Part shown: piece by piece, positions 11,691 to 22,460 of the stretch | Layout of the letters: each line of letters starts with the position of its first letter | How positions within the stretch are numbered: the first letter of the stretch is position 1 | Source of the DNA: Parelaphostrongylus tenuis | Lineage: Eukaryota > Nematoda > Chromadorea > Rhabditida > Metastrongylidae | NCBI GenBank assembly: GCA_019055375.1 | Contig: JAHQIW010000174.1 | Location: 186,001-250,000 of the forward strand | Reading direction: 5' to 3' | Length of the DNA: 64,000 nt | Translations under genes and position numbers: made by a program | Notes under the pieces: model-generated | Told to the model about the DNA's origin: nothing | The model's input: only the letters and a program-made list of their open reading frames with translations | The model's database searches: none

Positions 11691-11695
11691 TGCAT
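9905..11695 (-). pseudogene. RTE reverse transcriptase, broken (unit 1)
   Basis: Four in-order fragments of an RTE reverse transcriptase. 11,695-11,303: linker with 'TPGPDRIRAEHLKNL'. 11,268-10,960: fingers and palm with 'LFKKGDLHDIGNYRPI' and motif A 'FIDLKKAFDS'. 10,938-10,351: motif B 'RGVRQGDTIAPILF', motif C and 'LQLNLAKTKFM'. 10,177-9,884: C-terminal 'RDVKRSKGRPLTR' and 'RDREKW'. Motif C reads FADG, so the second catalytic Asp (codon 10,720-10,722) is lost; units 2 and 3 have FADD. A Trp codon in 'ETWSLRK' of the other units is a TGA stop here at 10,351-10,353. It cannot encode an active enzyme. Confidence 0.85.
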
Positions 11696-11724
11696 ATATA
11701 TATATATATGTCTGTAAACTCTTT

Positions 11725-11973
11725 ATTTGATCCGTCTTTATAGTTTTTCTATCACTTTCGGATCGCAGTACTTGTAGCAATGAGCTCGTTGTTCGTCTTT
11801 TTTTTTGAATATCGTAGAATACTGACTGAACGAGTCTCCATGCAATCTCGAAAATAGCCTTGGTCTGGCGATCCATAAGGTGTTGTTGTTGAGTACCGGA
11901 AGTGTGCTGCAAGGCGGAGCACGACTTCACTCTCACCGCGGCGATTATCACAACCACTAATCCACGGCGCGCC
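11725..11973 (-). mobile_element. SINE-A copy, minus strand, beside the RTE (unit 1)
   Basis: Minus strand: tRNA-like head with 'tagtggttgtgataatcgcc', body with 'tatggatcgccagacca' region, poly-A-like 'aaaaaaaaagacgaac', 3' end 'tgatagaaaaactataaaga'. It abuts the 5' side of the RTE. Partner at 38,212-38,459 in unit 2. Confidence 0.65.
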
Positions 11974-13728
11974 AATATTTTTATAGCTACAAAATTACCT
12001 AAGTATGAGGTTTACATTGTGAAGACGAACTGGCAAGTCTCGCCTGGTAAAAGAAGAATTTTTTACAAGGAAAACCAACCGACTAAGTACAAGTCAAACC
12101 TTGTGGCAGCTGTCAAAGGAGCAGTCAACCTCCATTGTTCGAATTACTGCAGAAACTCTGGAAAAGGCAGAAAACGCACTATACTCGAAGGATTTAGAAT
12201 AGATTCGTAAACTGGGAATGTATTTTTGGTTTGTCGCGACTCGTTTTCACATTTTATTGAGCCGATCCCAGTATCTCGATCATTCGCTTCGTCTCTATGC
12301 ATTCATCGCTTTCTTGCGCATTGTGTATTCTTCATTAACGTTGTAGAATATCGGTCGCACAGCGGCACAAACAAGCATAGCTCAGTCAGAACCATGAGTA
12401 AAACGTCAAAAAAAAAGGAATAAAAAATCTGCTTATGGAAAATAAATGTTTGATAAAGTGAACCTCAACAAATTGTCATTGTTGGTGAGTTCATTCCTAC
12501 TACCCGCGTCGCCGTTGGAGACTGTGGAAGCCCCGTACTCATTGATCTAATTTTGTACGAAAACGTCAATATTCGAGAACACATATTGTCTAAACATCGT
12601 CAACTCTGATTATTATCCATAATGGGTGGTCAGTAGACCTGCCTCTTTAACTTGAAAGCCTTGTCTCGTCGGGATGTAATGCGATACTTTCGTTCCTACC
12701 ATTCATGTGGATTTCATCTTTTCAAGCCAAAATGTTATCAGGATTAAATAACATTTTACCTATTGAATAATGTTTGATCAAAAATGCACCAAGGAACTCC
12801 AGCGGCGTACGAAAATTTCTCAAAACATCGAAAATTCAAATAATTCTATACCTAACTTTCAACATTTTTGGAAAGCCGCTCTATCAGCGGCTGATGGTAT
12901 GATATAATCAGTTAGTGCAAGTTACTCCGGTGGACGCCATTTGGCTAAATAAATATTCCCTGCTTTTTGCCTTCATCAATATCCAATTGAATAGGAAATA
13001 AACTGAAAATGATTAGCACTGATTTATGTCGACGATAATGAGAGATTGCAAAGACTAGTCATGTGGATTTTTTTTTCTGAATAATCCGTCCTTGATACGA
13101 CGATTTCACTCAGCACAAATTGCATATAGGTGTTGATCGGTAATCACAAATCTCAGTGAACTCATAATTTTAGAGTAGCCTAGTTGACTGATTGAGTTTC
13201 TTTGTCTAAACCCCATTTGTCAGCCATGATTTCGGTGACTGGTTTGGTACAACACTGAAAATTTCCATTAATCATAAAAAACATCGAGATAGATAAATAA
13301 TAATTTAACAAAGTCTCACTACTCGTTGGACACACGATAATTTCTGAAAACTTCTATCGCTGTTGCTTACGCGTACCGATCTGCACTAATCTGATGGCCA
13401 GAAATATCAAATAAAGGAATTGTTGCACCACAAACAGTAAGTGAATGAATAAATACCAAATGGCAATTCAAGAAGCAGTTTCTGCGGTTGCGTTGCCTCA
13501 TCACTGAAATGATCTTAAGTGGCTAGTCGCATTATTGTGATGATAACTTATTTCAGGATTTTTTGGTACACTATTATGTAGCCCATATGATAAGAGTAGA
13601 GAACTTAACGATAGACAGAAGAGAACGACCGTCTGCGTATATTGATTTACTCGAATGAAGAGCAGGATTTTAACCACTGAGCTATTTGCAAAAAATCTTA
13701 CTAAAAAAGTGCAGCTAACTTTTGTCTG
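11974..13728. other. Unit backbone, no gene
   Basis: Non-coding, shared with 38,460-40,239. A block around 13,190-13,260 containing 'cagccatgatttcggtgac' is almost unchanged in unit 2 (39,660-39,730) while its surroundings differ more. I see no coding potential; local conversion is the simplest reading. Confidence 0.5.
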
Positions 13729-13930
13729 AAAGGTGTTCTGTGTTGCACACAGGGTCGATGGTTCGACCTCGCGCTTACAGCTCATCAAACCATCTATCCC
13801 TGTGAAGTCGACAAACTGGTAGTGGACTGATCGCAGACTTATGTGGGAGGATAGGCAGCACTGACTCGATACGACTTGAGGCCACGGCGAGTTATTGTAA
13901 AGACCAGATGTGTATTCGATCACATTAGGC
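13729..13930 (+). mobile_element. SINE-C copy (unit 1, first)
   Basis: tRNA-derived element of about 220 bp: 'aggtgttctgtgttgcacac', B box 'ggttcgacctcgcgct', then 'ccatctatccctg', 'gacaaactggtagtggact', 'gcagcactgactcg' and 'attgtaaagaccagatgtg'. The same order is seen at 16.2, 40.25 and 42.7 kb. This copy lacks a clear A box. Confidence 0.65.
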
Positions 13931-14460
13931 GAAGCTAAAAAAGTGAAGACGATTGCATGGCGCTGCCTCAGAGATTGGTCAACGCAGAAAGCTTGTCCTG
14001 TTATCCTTTATAGGCTTAATGATATCTCACTTTGTCGTGTTTCAACCGTGTTTCGATGAAACATGTTTTAATCGACTGACGAAATGAATACCTGAAACAT
14101 ATAGGAAATTGAAATCGTAACTTCATGTTCAAAAGAATCTGCATTTGCAGCTTCTACTTTAGTAATCAAAGTAGAATGCTTCAGTTAGTGAGCATTAATA
14201 TCAAGCTCGTCTCTTCGTTCTGAGTTCGACGACCGACGTCATAGGAGAAAAGCGAGGTCTGTTCGAAATGAGACGGCTAAATTAAGCCCTTACTGCGCCG
14301 TAGTAACCAAAATTCCACCCTTAGCCTCGTACGGACGTTAAATTGTGGATATACTGGATGAGACAGAACAACCTGCCCGTTAGTCATTTAAACTTCAGTG
14401 ATATGAACAGTTTTTCAACCACACTATGTGTATTTATTCCATAGCTGCACAAAATGGAGC

Positions 14461-14722
14461 GATGCGGCCGAGTGGTTGTGATGCGCGTCGCGGAGCGTGT
14501 GATGAGCGTCGCGGAGCGCATGAGGCTGAGCACCACCCTTCATCTCTCACCTGCAGTTAACAACAACGCCCCATGGAACGTCGCAGCCAGGCTATCTTCG
14601 AGATTATAAGGGGACCCGCTCTCGTCCAGTATTTTTCGCCGTTCAAGAAGAAGACGAAAAAACGACTCGAATGCTAGAAGTACAGGGTTCCGCACAATGA
14701 GAAAAGAACACTGTGATGACGG
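14461..14722 (+). mobile_element. SINE-A copy with a duplicated 20-bp head segment (unit 1)
   Basis: Head 'gcggccgagtggttgtgatg', then 'gatg(c/a)gcgtcgcggagcg' twice in tandem (from about 14,479 and 14,500), then the body 'ccatggaacgtcgcagccag', 'cgttcaagaagaagacg' and 'aaaacgactcgaatgctaga'. The unit 2 partner at 40,980 has the segment once, so the duplication is private to unit 1 or lost in unit 2. Confidence 0.75.
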
Positions 14723-15606
14723 AAGTGGACAAAAAAGCTACACGAAATATGAATTAAAAAGGGATGTGGTAGTTGAAGCAATGCTATGTGTACATGACAT
14801 TGTAAAGAAAATTGCTTTTAGATCGAATTCGTTTTAAAGAGGACTTGACAAATATATTCTGTGACAAATAAACAGTAAACGGTAGAAAATGCAAATTATG
14901 TGGACGGTGTATCAAGCAACAACATAGCACGTTAGCCTTTTCGTCTAAATTTTGTCTTATATCGCTGCTTGCATTGTAACAAATGCCGAAGCGCGGCATG
15001 CGAGTTGACGAACCGTGGCAGCTATATATGCCACGTCGTTTCCAACGGCTTAGAAATTACGTACGTGATCCATCTTTACATCTCTGCCGCATTGAAACTT
15101 TTTCCATTCAATCAGTTTCTCGCATCCATAGTTCAAAAAGCTAGTCGATAAAGAGGATGAAGACGTCAAAACGTCGGTACCATGCAATTTATTTGACAAT
15201 CTGTGCAAATCAAACAATTCAAAGAATGTTATCGATTAGTAGAGGGAATTCAAAAGGTCGGTTTTCGGACTATAATAATTCTCTGAGCAAGCTGATAATG
15301 ATATCGATCATTACAGAGTGATTGCGTGAAAAAAGAAATGCTATCAACGCGCTATCAATATCATCGACAACCGTCCCAAATATAAGGGCATAGCCGAGTG
15401 AGATTCCTCATTTGAGCGGTGTTTGAGGACGAATCAGGACAACGTACGAAGGTAGGCATCGAGTCGGTAAGATCTTCAAACTTTTTGGCATGTAAGTTCG
15501 GCTGCACCTTCGAATTTTCTGCTTCGCAATAAATGTCCTAGAATGCACCTTAATTGAATCTACCTAGGTCTGGGATAGCTGTGCTACAGCATTCTTAAGC
15601 GCAGAT

Positions 15607-16945
15607 AACGGAACATATTATCACTATCATAATTACTAGCATTACCAAAAGCATAATCATTATCACTATCACAATCATCATCACTATCGTTATGCGACAG
15701 ACCCATGCGACGCAATGATGAGAGGCATGGTGATCTCATCATGGTGTGCAACGAGAGGCTGAACAGATTGGTGGGCCGTGCGCGTAACGAAAGGAATCAT
15801 TACCATTGCGTTATCATGCACTCAAAAAGCCATCTTAGATTTATTTATATCTGCTTAGCTTCGAAATTCTTGATGATTGAAAGGTTTGTTCTTCTGGGTC
15901 TCAATGTAGCCTGTTCTATTTATCGATACCAACAACAACCTATTCGAGAACGGACTTTTCTTGTCTATTCTAATCTAAAAAGAGCAGTTTTGGTTCATTA
16001 GGTTGACAGCGTCGTCTGTTCTCAAGAATCACTGTTTCTAATCAATAATCTGACCTCTGAGTACACTGAAAGGCTTTGTCAAATGTCAGAAATGTCGTTG
16101 GCGAGCACCATGGTTGTTACCTGGTTACTCTGATTGAAAAGAAATAAAAAGCACCTCAACTTTGCAATAACATCCTCTTTTCTCCAACCATCAGAAGCGC
16201 ATGTGGCGCAGTATTTAGAGGTGCCCTGTGTCGCACACGAGGTCAGTGGTGCGATCACGTGCTCATGGTTCACCAAGCCATCCATCCCACCGGGGTCGGT
16301 AAATTAGTATCAGACTAGTCTCAAACTTTTCTGGATAAGTAGCACTGACTCGGTTCAGCAGCAGGCCACCTCCAGTCATTTTATAGGCCAGATATACATT
16401 CAATCACCTCAAACGAAGTTAAAAAATTGAAGGGGAATGCAAGGCGCATCCCTCAGGGATTCATCAATGCCGAGAGCTTTGTCCTTTTTTATCCTTTATT
16501 CTTCAACCATCATTATAGGAAGTTGTTGCAGATAGCTTTCTAATCTCTCCTCTGTTACATCTTCGCATTTTGTGTTCCGATTTGTGGATAATGTGCGACA
16601 TTTCGTGCCACACTGCGCAACGTCAAATCTCCTCAGCTACTCTGATGGCGGCGCCACACTCTGTAAGAAAGGCAGTGCATTTCCTGAGAAATAAACGCCA
16701 GCTAGCACGGTGAAAGCGAGGAGACGAACCCAGGTTCTGAGGAAGCATTTTCATCATGAAGTAATGGAATTTCATTTAGAAAACTTCTACAAGAAAAACT
16801 TCCGGATTCCATTTGCATTTCTTACGCTACAGCGCAAAAACTATATCGCCAAATGATGACGATAGTGATGATGATTATGATAGTGATAATATTTATGCTT
16901 TCGATAATGCTAGTGATTATGATAGTGATAAGAACTGTCACTTTT
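15607..16945. repeat. Element with about 90-bp GATA-rich terminal inverted repeats (unit 1)
   Basis: The left end (15,607-15,697: 'attatcactatcata...catcatcactatcg') is the reverse complement, with minor changes, of the right end (16,850-16,945: 'cgatagtgatgatg...'). The interspersed 'ctagcattac' and 'agcataat' words match too, so this is a true inverted repeat and not merely two GATA microsatellites. The interior contains SINE-C at 16.2 kb and no long frame. Partner at 42,120-43,460. Possibly a non-autonomous DNA transposon; unproven. Confidence 0.55.
16198..16420 (+). mobile_element. SINE-C copy (unit 1, second)
   Basis: A-box-like 'tggcgcagtatttagaggtg', B-box region 'ggtgcgatcacgtgctc' (B box damaged relative to ggttcgacctc), then 'ccatccatcccaccgggg', 'gtatcagactagtctca' and 'gccagatatacattcaatc'. 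Partner at 42,713 in unit 2. Confidence 0.65.
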
Positions 16946-17084
16946 CTGAGCTATTTGTTAGGTCTCATAAGGGCACTCTTACAGTGCTAGACATTGCACT
17001 GACAACAGTCAAACTTGTATCTGGCAAAATGAATCATGCTTTCACTCGATAATGATTGTGATAATCGAGAAAACTTATCTTGAT

Positions 17085-17345
17085 TAGCTGACGCGAGGTT
17101 GGTGATTTAGTCGTAGCAATTCGGCTGACGTTTCGGCTGCCCGCCTTCTTAAGAGCCTAAGCGTATGTAGTGTTAGTCTAAATGGATGATTCGGAGGATC
17201 TTATTTATCTGCTGCCTAGGTCAAGTTCAAAGATCATTAGATAGACTAGTAATACATGCGTTCAGGCTCTGAAAAAGGCCGGTAGCCGAAACGTCAGCCG
17301 AATTGCTACGACTAATTTCCCAACCTCGACTTGGCAAGGCAAGAT
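17085..17345. repeat. Palindromic element with GAAACGTC ends (unit 1)
   Basis: The outer sequences are inverted copies of each other: 'attcggctgacgtttcggct' on the left and 'agccgaaacgtcagccgaat' on the right, extending through 'ttagtcgtagca' and 'gaggttgg'. Each arm reads outward as ggct ... aaggc ... gcc-gaaacgtc-agcc, which resembles the hammerhead-like ends of Penelope-like elements (GGCT pairing with AGCC as stem I). The central core is imperfect. Partner at 43,612-43,860. Confidence 0.6.
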
Positions 17346-19600
17346 AAGTTTTCTTGATTTTCATCTATCAAATAACTATGCAGAGTTTTGTATAAAGTCG
17401 AACTTTTGGATTGTGATAATGATAATGGCATTGATGATAGTGATCATCTGATAAGGATATATCATGATTTGAGTCATTAAGGTCTAAGTGCTATACAATC
17501 GCCTGTTTCTTCCTGCCGAGACTCATCAGCAGCACCGTCCACAGTTCAACAGATCCCTTAGGGCCATACTTCTCAATGAAGGATTCCAGGCCCAGCAATA
17601 AGTCTCCACAAATCAGATGATGGGATTACCTGAAAATGCAGTGGTCGGGCCTAGCTTCTGGCTTCCAAATTGGCGAAACTCTCTCTTTGATCGCTTTTTA
17701 TAGACCTTGCTGAAAGAACAATCAGCTAATTCGATCAACTGGCTTGCGGTGACTGAATGTTGGGGGTCGATTCCTTCATAGAGGAGTGTAGCCTTAAGGA
17801 ATCGGCTGAACCAAGAACGGTGCTGCTGATGAGTCTCTGCATGAAGAAACTGGTTCCTGTATAGCATTAAGACCTGAATTTGTCGAAACATGTTATATCC
17901 TTAACAAAATACTATTGTTTTAGCAATGTCTATATAAAGCAGGTCCTAGCAGGACTAAACAAGCGCCTGTATAACCTTTGGACCTTCGTGCTTCAAAATA
18001 TGTCATATCATTATCACAATGATAATCATTCTAGCAGTATAAAAGGCGAAAAAGTAGGAGTACATTTCTAATACTACTAATATGTTAAGCAGAGCAAGTC
18101 GGAGTAGAAAAATTGGACGGCAATTTCGCCGGGACGCTAAATCATTGAGCCGACTTCGACGCCTATCGCCTAGCCGTCGGACAAGAAGTTGGAGACAGAG
18201 TAGCATAAAAGAAGTTTGTGCACAGTGATTACCAATCACTGAGCAGACTTTCGCTCCGATCATGCAGCGGCCCCATTCACGCCGATCGCACAACAACGTT
18301 CTACTATCATGTGAGTCTTACTATGCACTGCGGATATTTCACGGATCAAATCATGGATTTGTAGTGCTGTGATATCTCTATCCAGCCGTACTAATGTATG
18401 TTTGAGCAGCGCTTTAAAACGCGAATCCCTTGACTTGGTTGCCGAGATCTGTGTCTTGCAGTCCACCCCAAAGTTGTGTTTGAAACTTTCACATATAACT
18501 GTAAACAATGCAGTCTTTTCCTCTTTAATACCATGCTAATTCAAGCTCTTTTGAGCTCGACGTAATAGAAGTAGGAGGCGTCGCAGCAGATACCGAAGAC
18601 GCCGATCGGTTAGCCGGCGAAAAAGAGTCAAGTGTGTCCGCTCAGGAGCTGAAAAAGCAGAGAGTCTCACTCGGCCGCAGTTATAGGCGGAAGAGCCTCT
18701 CTGCAATTTGCCAAATCATCAATATGTCAGGTTCGCGTTAGAATTCTAAGCAATCCTTACAAAGTGTCGTGTGGATGCCTTCGAATCTTGACGTACCAAT
18801 TTCAATTTCAGAGTCGCTGGCAAAGGATGCAGATGCTGCATGATCCGACGACAAACAACGCCGGGTCAAGTCATAAATACTCGACATATAGCCGAGCTTT
18901 TAGGTCAAGTCTAACCTAACATTAACATCTTGACAACTACTAACTAAGAAAATTTTGTTTGTATTACTTACTCAAATGGTCCGAGTGTTTTCCAAAATAT
19001 ATAGATTATTTATATAAATGAGTCTGCTTTGGCAAATGTTCTCCTCACACATACTATCGATCAACGTGTTTTCTCTAATCTTGACCTGAATGCCTGCATC
19101 CTTAGCTTTGTCTTCGTTTCACTCAGACCATAAAACTCACCATTTAATAGAATGAATTTGAGCAGCCAAGAGTTGATTTTCAGCTTTGTTACGCTTGATT
19201 ATTCACTTAACTGTTATTCCATTGTCTATCCTATCTGTAATCCTATATACAACATTGCTGGTATTGCAGTGCTGTTATATTAATAAACGAGAATTCAATA
19301 CGAAAACTTTGCTAAATAAGTAACAATAAAAGTTACGCGCATCCAACTCAACTCAAACACCACAAAAATTCCACTAAACCTTCTTTGCTGCAACTGATAC
19401 ATTGGCCTTTTGTATCGAACCCACCGTCCCAACACTCTACTGCGCCACAGCGTTCTACTCTATTCACTATATTCCATTTGCTATTCAGCCAAACTTCGTT
19501 GCACTATATTCTGTGGTCTAGTGCTACACTCTAACTGCATTGGATTTAACAAACGATTCGTCATCTGCCGACTCAATAAAGGATCCAGGTCATCTCAAAT
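17346..19600. other. Unit backbone and possible LTR region, no intact gene
   Basis: Shared with 43,861-46,030. A minus-strand frame around 18,260-18,508 (with 'CESFKHNF', 'ALLKH' and 'LVRLD') is partly conserved in unit 2 at 44,732-45,004, both about 80-90 codons with different ends; I do not recognise it. From 18,830 to 19,370 there is an AT-rich stretch with 'aataaacgagaat' that could be the LTR of the gag relic to its right, but I found no second LTR. Confidence 0.4.
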
Positions 19601-19629
19601 GCTCATTCCAAGGAACAAGTCACAGTAAA

Positions 19630-19985
19630 ATCCGATCATGTCATCTCAGTTAGCAATCGTAAGTCACAAACGACTACTTTCGAGGCTTACTAAGCATTTG
19701 GAAGAGGTTCCAGCACAAGTCAAACGAGAGAGATTAGAGACTATCATCATTGCAGCCGCACCGCGGAAATAGCACCAGCCTTCGTTCGAGAAAGCCTACA
19801 GCAGCTAGACGAAGGAGTAGGCGCCGTCAAACAAATTTCGTCAAAGCTTAGACGTGCATTGCACGAATTTGCAATGGCATGTATACAAACACAACGCTTC
19901 CAAACGCTGAGGAAGAATTCGCAAAATGTTCAGATCCCACAGGAGAAGCCTTAACGAAGGCGTCTGAACATACCAAAGCTCTGTA
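19630..19985 (+). pseudogene. Possible BEL/Pao-type gag relic (unit 1)
   Basis: Plus-strand coding remnant with 'SQLAIVRSHKRLL', 'LTKHLEEV', 'KRERLE', then across a stop 'ESLQQLDEG' and 'LHEFAMAC'. The pattern of Leu/Arg-rich helices resembles the N-terminal gag of BEL/Pao LTR retrotransposons, but there is no zinc knuckle, protease or reverse transcriptase nearby. Unit 2 has the matching piece at 46,035-46,440. Stops and frame changes show it is dead. It could be another coiled-coil protein fragment. Confidence 0.35.
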
Positions 19986-20829
19986 TGTTTGCATCTTTGT
20001 CTATGTTTAGAAATAGATTATAATTGAAAGGACTTATCGGAGCGTATTTCAGTGGTGTATACATACTTCAGTGGAGAGTGCTTGGATTATTTAGTTTTAT
20101 TGAAGTTGTACAGAGTAGTTAGACTTTCGTCCTATTGCAGATTAGTGTGCTGAATGGATCACTCGACTTTATTTATTACTCCTGCCACGCTGGTCTTTTA
20201 CTATTTATTGGATGAAGGACAGTGTTGACTCTGAGATCAGCAAACCATATTCGCCGCCGTAACGAACAGCCTATAACTATAACAGATAACAATTACAACA
20301 TAGCTGCAATTGAGAGAACAACAATCGCGACATGTAACGCAATGTTAACAGTTCATGATGATGCATTAGATGTGAGCCTAATTGTAAAATGCCCCGAACC
20401 CCAGACCGCTAGATAAAGGAGTGAAGCTACACATTGTAAGGGGCAGTTGCTAATCACACAGGCATTATACAACGACATGAGCTACAGAAGGCCATGACCA
20501 GGACAATCTAGAATCAAGCGAGATGGACATTACAGCCAAAATCAGAGTACCATCTGTAGACGAATGGAACTGCTGGTGGCGTGATTCTTTTCTAAGATTT
20601 ATTTCGGTTTAGACCGCGTATAACTATCAAGCACAGCACTGCCCAAATTCTATGGGAAATGAAAAATTCCAAACGAAACAATTATGAACGATGGTCGAAA
20701 TTGGACTGTAAAAGCTTGAGTCGTCTTGGTGACAGACAGTTTCCATGTGTGACTGACTTCTTCTCATAGGGGGAAAGGGAGAAGGAGAAAGCGGGGGGAT
20801 AGGTAAAATTTCTTGCGCGATCCGTCGTC
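19986..20829. other. Unit backbone, no gene
   Basis: Shared with 46,441-47,280. A 64-codon plus-strand frame at 20,222-20,416 is interrupted in unit 2. Nothing recognisable. Confidence 0.45.
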
Positions 20830-22460
20830 AAAGAGTATGGAGAGAAAAATATGTAAACATCATTGTTACACTGTAAGGGTTTGAATCATATTGATAAATA
20901 AATCATTTCATTGTCGAGATGGCTTTAGAGGAGTACAAGTGTGGTGTCTTGATATCTGGGCAAGTAAATATGATTACGGGGCGCCGTGACGAAGTGGCTA
21001 TGGTGCCCGTGGCGGTGCGCGTGGGACCCAGCGACACCCGCATCACTTTCCGGCAGTCAGCAACAAACGCACTAGGGAACGCCACAGTCAGGCTATTCTC
21101 GAAATTGCAAGGAAACGTGCCTAATCAGTATTCTACAGTGTTCAAAGAAGAAGAAAAAACGACTGAATGCTATAAGCATTGGGATCCGCGCAGTGAAAAA
21201 AACACTGTGAAGGCTGATAGTATAAGTGCCTAATATGAGTATAAACTGGTCTAGCCGTGGATCTCAATCTGCTTACATGCTGAGTCTTTATGCATACACG
21301 TGCTAATGCCTGCTAGCGCATGGAACTCTTTAGATAGCTGGGCGTGAAACTCTTAGTGACGACGCTGCATGTAGACTGCGTCCAGGAACTCTTGTCTCTA
21401 AGTGAACTCCATCTTTAGGTGTGCATCTCGTCAATAGATTGATTACGACGAAATCATGACTTTATTCCCAGAATTTTTATGTTTTCATGCAAGTCAAAGC
21501 GGTGAACATCCATCAGCAGCGAGTGTTTTGAATTGGCAAAATATATTAAAAAATGATTAACTCTCTGTGAACGTCATCCTTACTATTGCGCTCTTCCTAC
21601 TTAGAAACTCGTGCTCTTGATTAGCCACTTATTAGACATTAGCAACATATTTTGATTCTCGAAAATCGGTGTGTAAGGTACCAATTTTCTCCGCGCACCG
21701 ATATGATTCGACATTATCCGCCACAGATTAGTCCACGCATTTTTTTGTTTGTTCCCTTACAATTCGTTTTTTTGAATATTTTTTTGGAAAAATTTCCCGT
21801 CCTTTCTGCATATGTTACATGTGTCGAGACCATCTTTACTTTTCCGTTCTTTGGATATGATGAGAAGAACTTATTCATCACCCAACTATGGTTTTGTTTA
21901 GTTGTGGTCGGATTTTATAAAGCCTACAAGATTTATTAGGATATCTGCATATCAAAAACCACAATCGTTATCGATCATGATGACTTTTAAGGAAAAGAAC
22001 CCAACAATGCTCAGTTGCAGCCTTGACATCAGACGGGAATCGATCTCCAGATTTCACCCTTTCATTGAGTGCATGCTAACCAAATGCACTATCGACGCTT
22101 CTTTTGGCACCATTCTTTCTACGCTTGCCGATTACTCTACGTTATTGGCTATATCCAATGTTCTAATATTGATATATTCACGTCTGTCGCATGTTCATTT
22201 ATACGGATGCAGACTCTATCCAGCCTTGCCCCGACGGCATACTAAAAAGCTCATCTACGTAGGTTTTTTTTCCAGAAGCCGCTCATTGCGAGAAAATTTG
22301 TTTTTGTAATACACTTACACGAAATCGCAGCAAGAATTATAGAGGAATGAGTTTTTTTTTGTTAGACGGCGAGAAAAGAATACTCGACTTCATTTGCTGA
22401 ACAAGAATTTTCCATGGGATTGTTGGTAATCTTGCGAAAGCTTAAGTCTTTGGCTATAGC
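20830..22460. repeat. 1.6-kb block present in unit 1, absent from the same place in unit 2
   Basis: In unit 2 the sequence jumps from 'cttctcacagggaatg' (47,221) to 'cacacccgccgcgcc' (47,331), skipping this block. The block is a diverged relative of 31.4-32.85 kb in unit 2 and 57.4-58.5 kb in unit 3: it shares the SINE-A at 20.98 kb, 'gatatctgcatat' near 21,941 and the 'gtgaacatccatc' stretch near 21,500. The right end (22,347-22,583) carries an inverted copy of the long-TIR end sequence (gttagacggcgag). So it is a dispersed repeat in its own right. Confidence 0.5.
20976..21222 (+). mobile_element. SINE-A copy (inside the 1.6-kb block)
   Basis: Head 'cgccgtgacgaagtggctat', body 'gggaacgccacagtcaggct', 'gttcaaagaagaagaaaaaa' and 3' end 'gggatccgcgcagtgaaaaa'. 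The A box has drifted from the family (acgaagtgg for gccgagtgg). Confidence 0.7.

Noticed and set aside
13501..13923. A 140-codon minus-strand frame
   Set aside because: It runs antisense through SINE-C and backbone, is not preserved in unit 2 (about 40,000-40,470), and resembles no family I know.
18003..18508. Conserved minus-strand frame 'CESFKHNF...' as a possible small gene
   Set aside because: It is only partly shared with 44,732-45,004, starts and ends differ, and there is no start or splice context I trust; noted in the backbone entry only.
19380..19430. Primer-binding site of an LTR element
   Set aside because: 'tatcgaaccc' resembles the complement of a tRNA T-arm, but it is not preceded by a contiguous acceptor-stem complement, and no second LTR was found.
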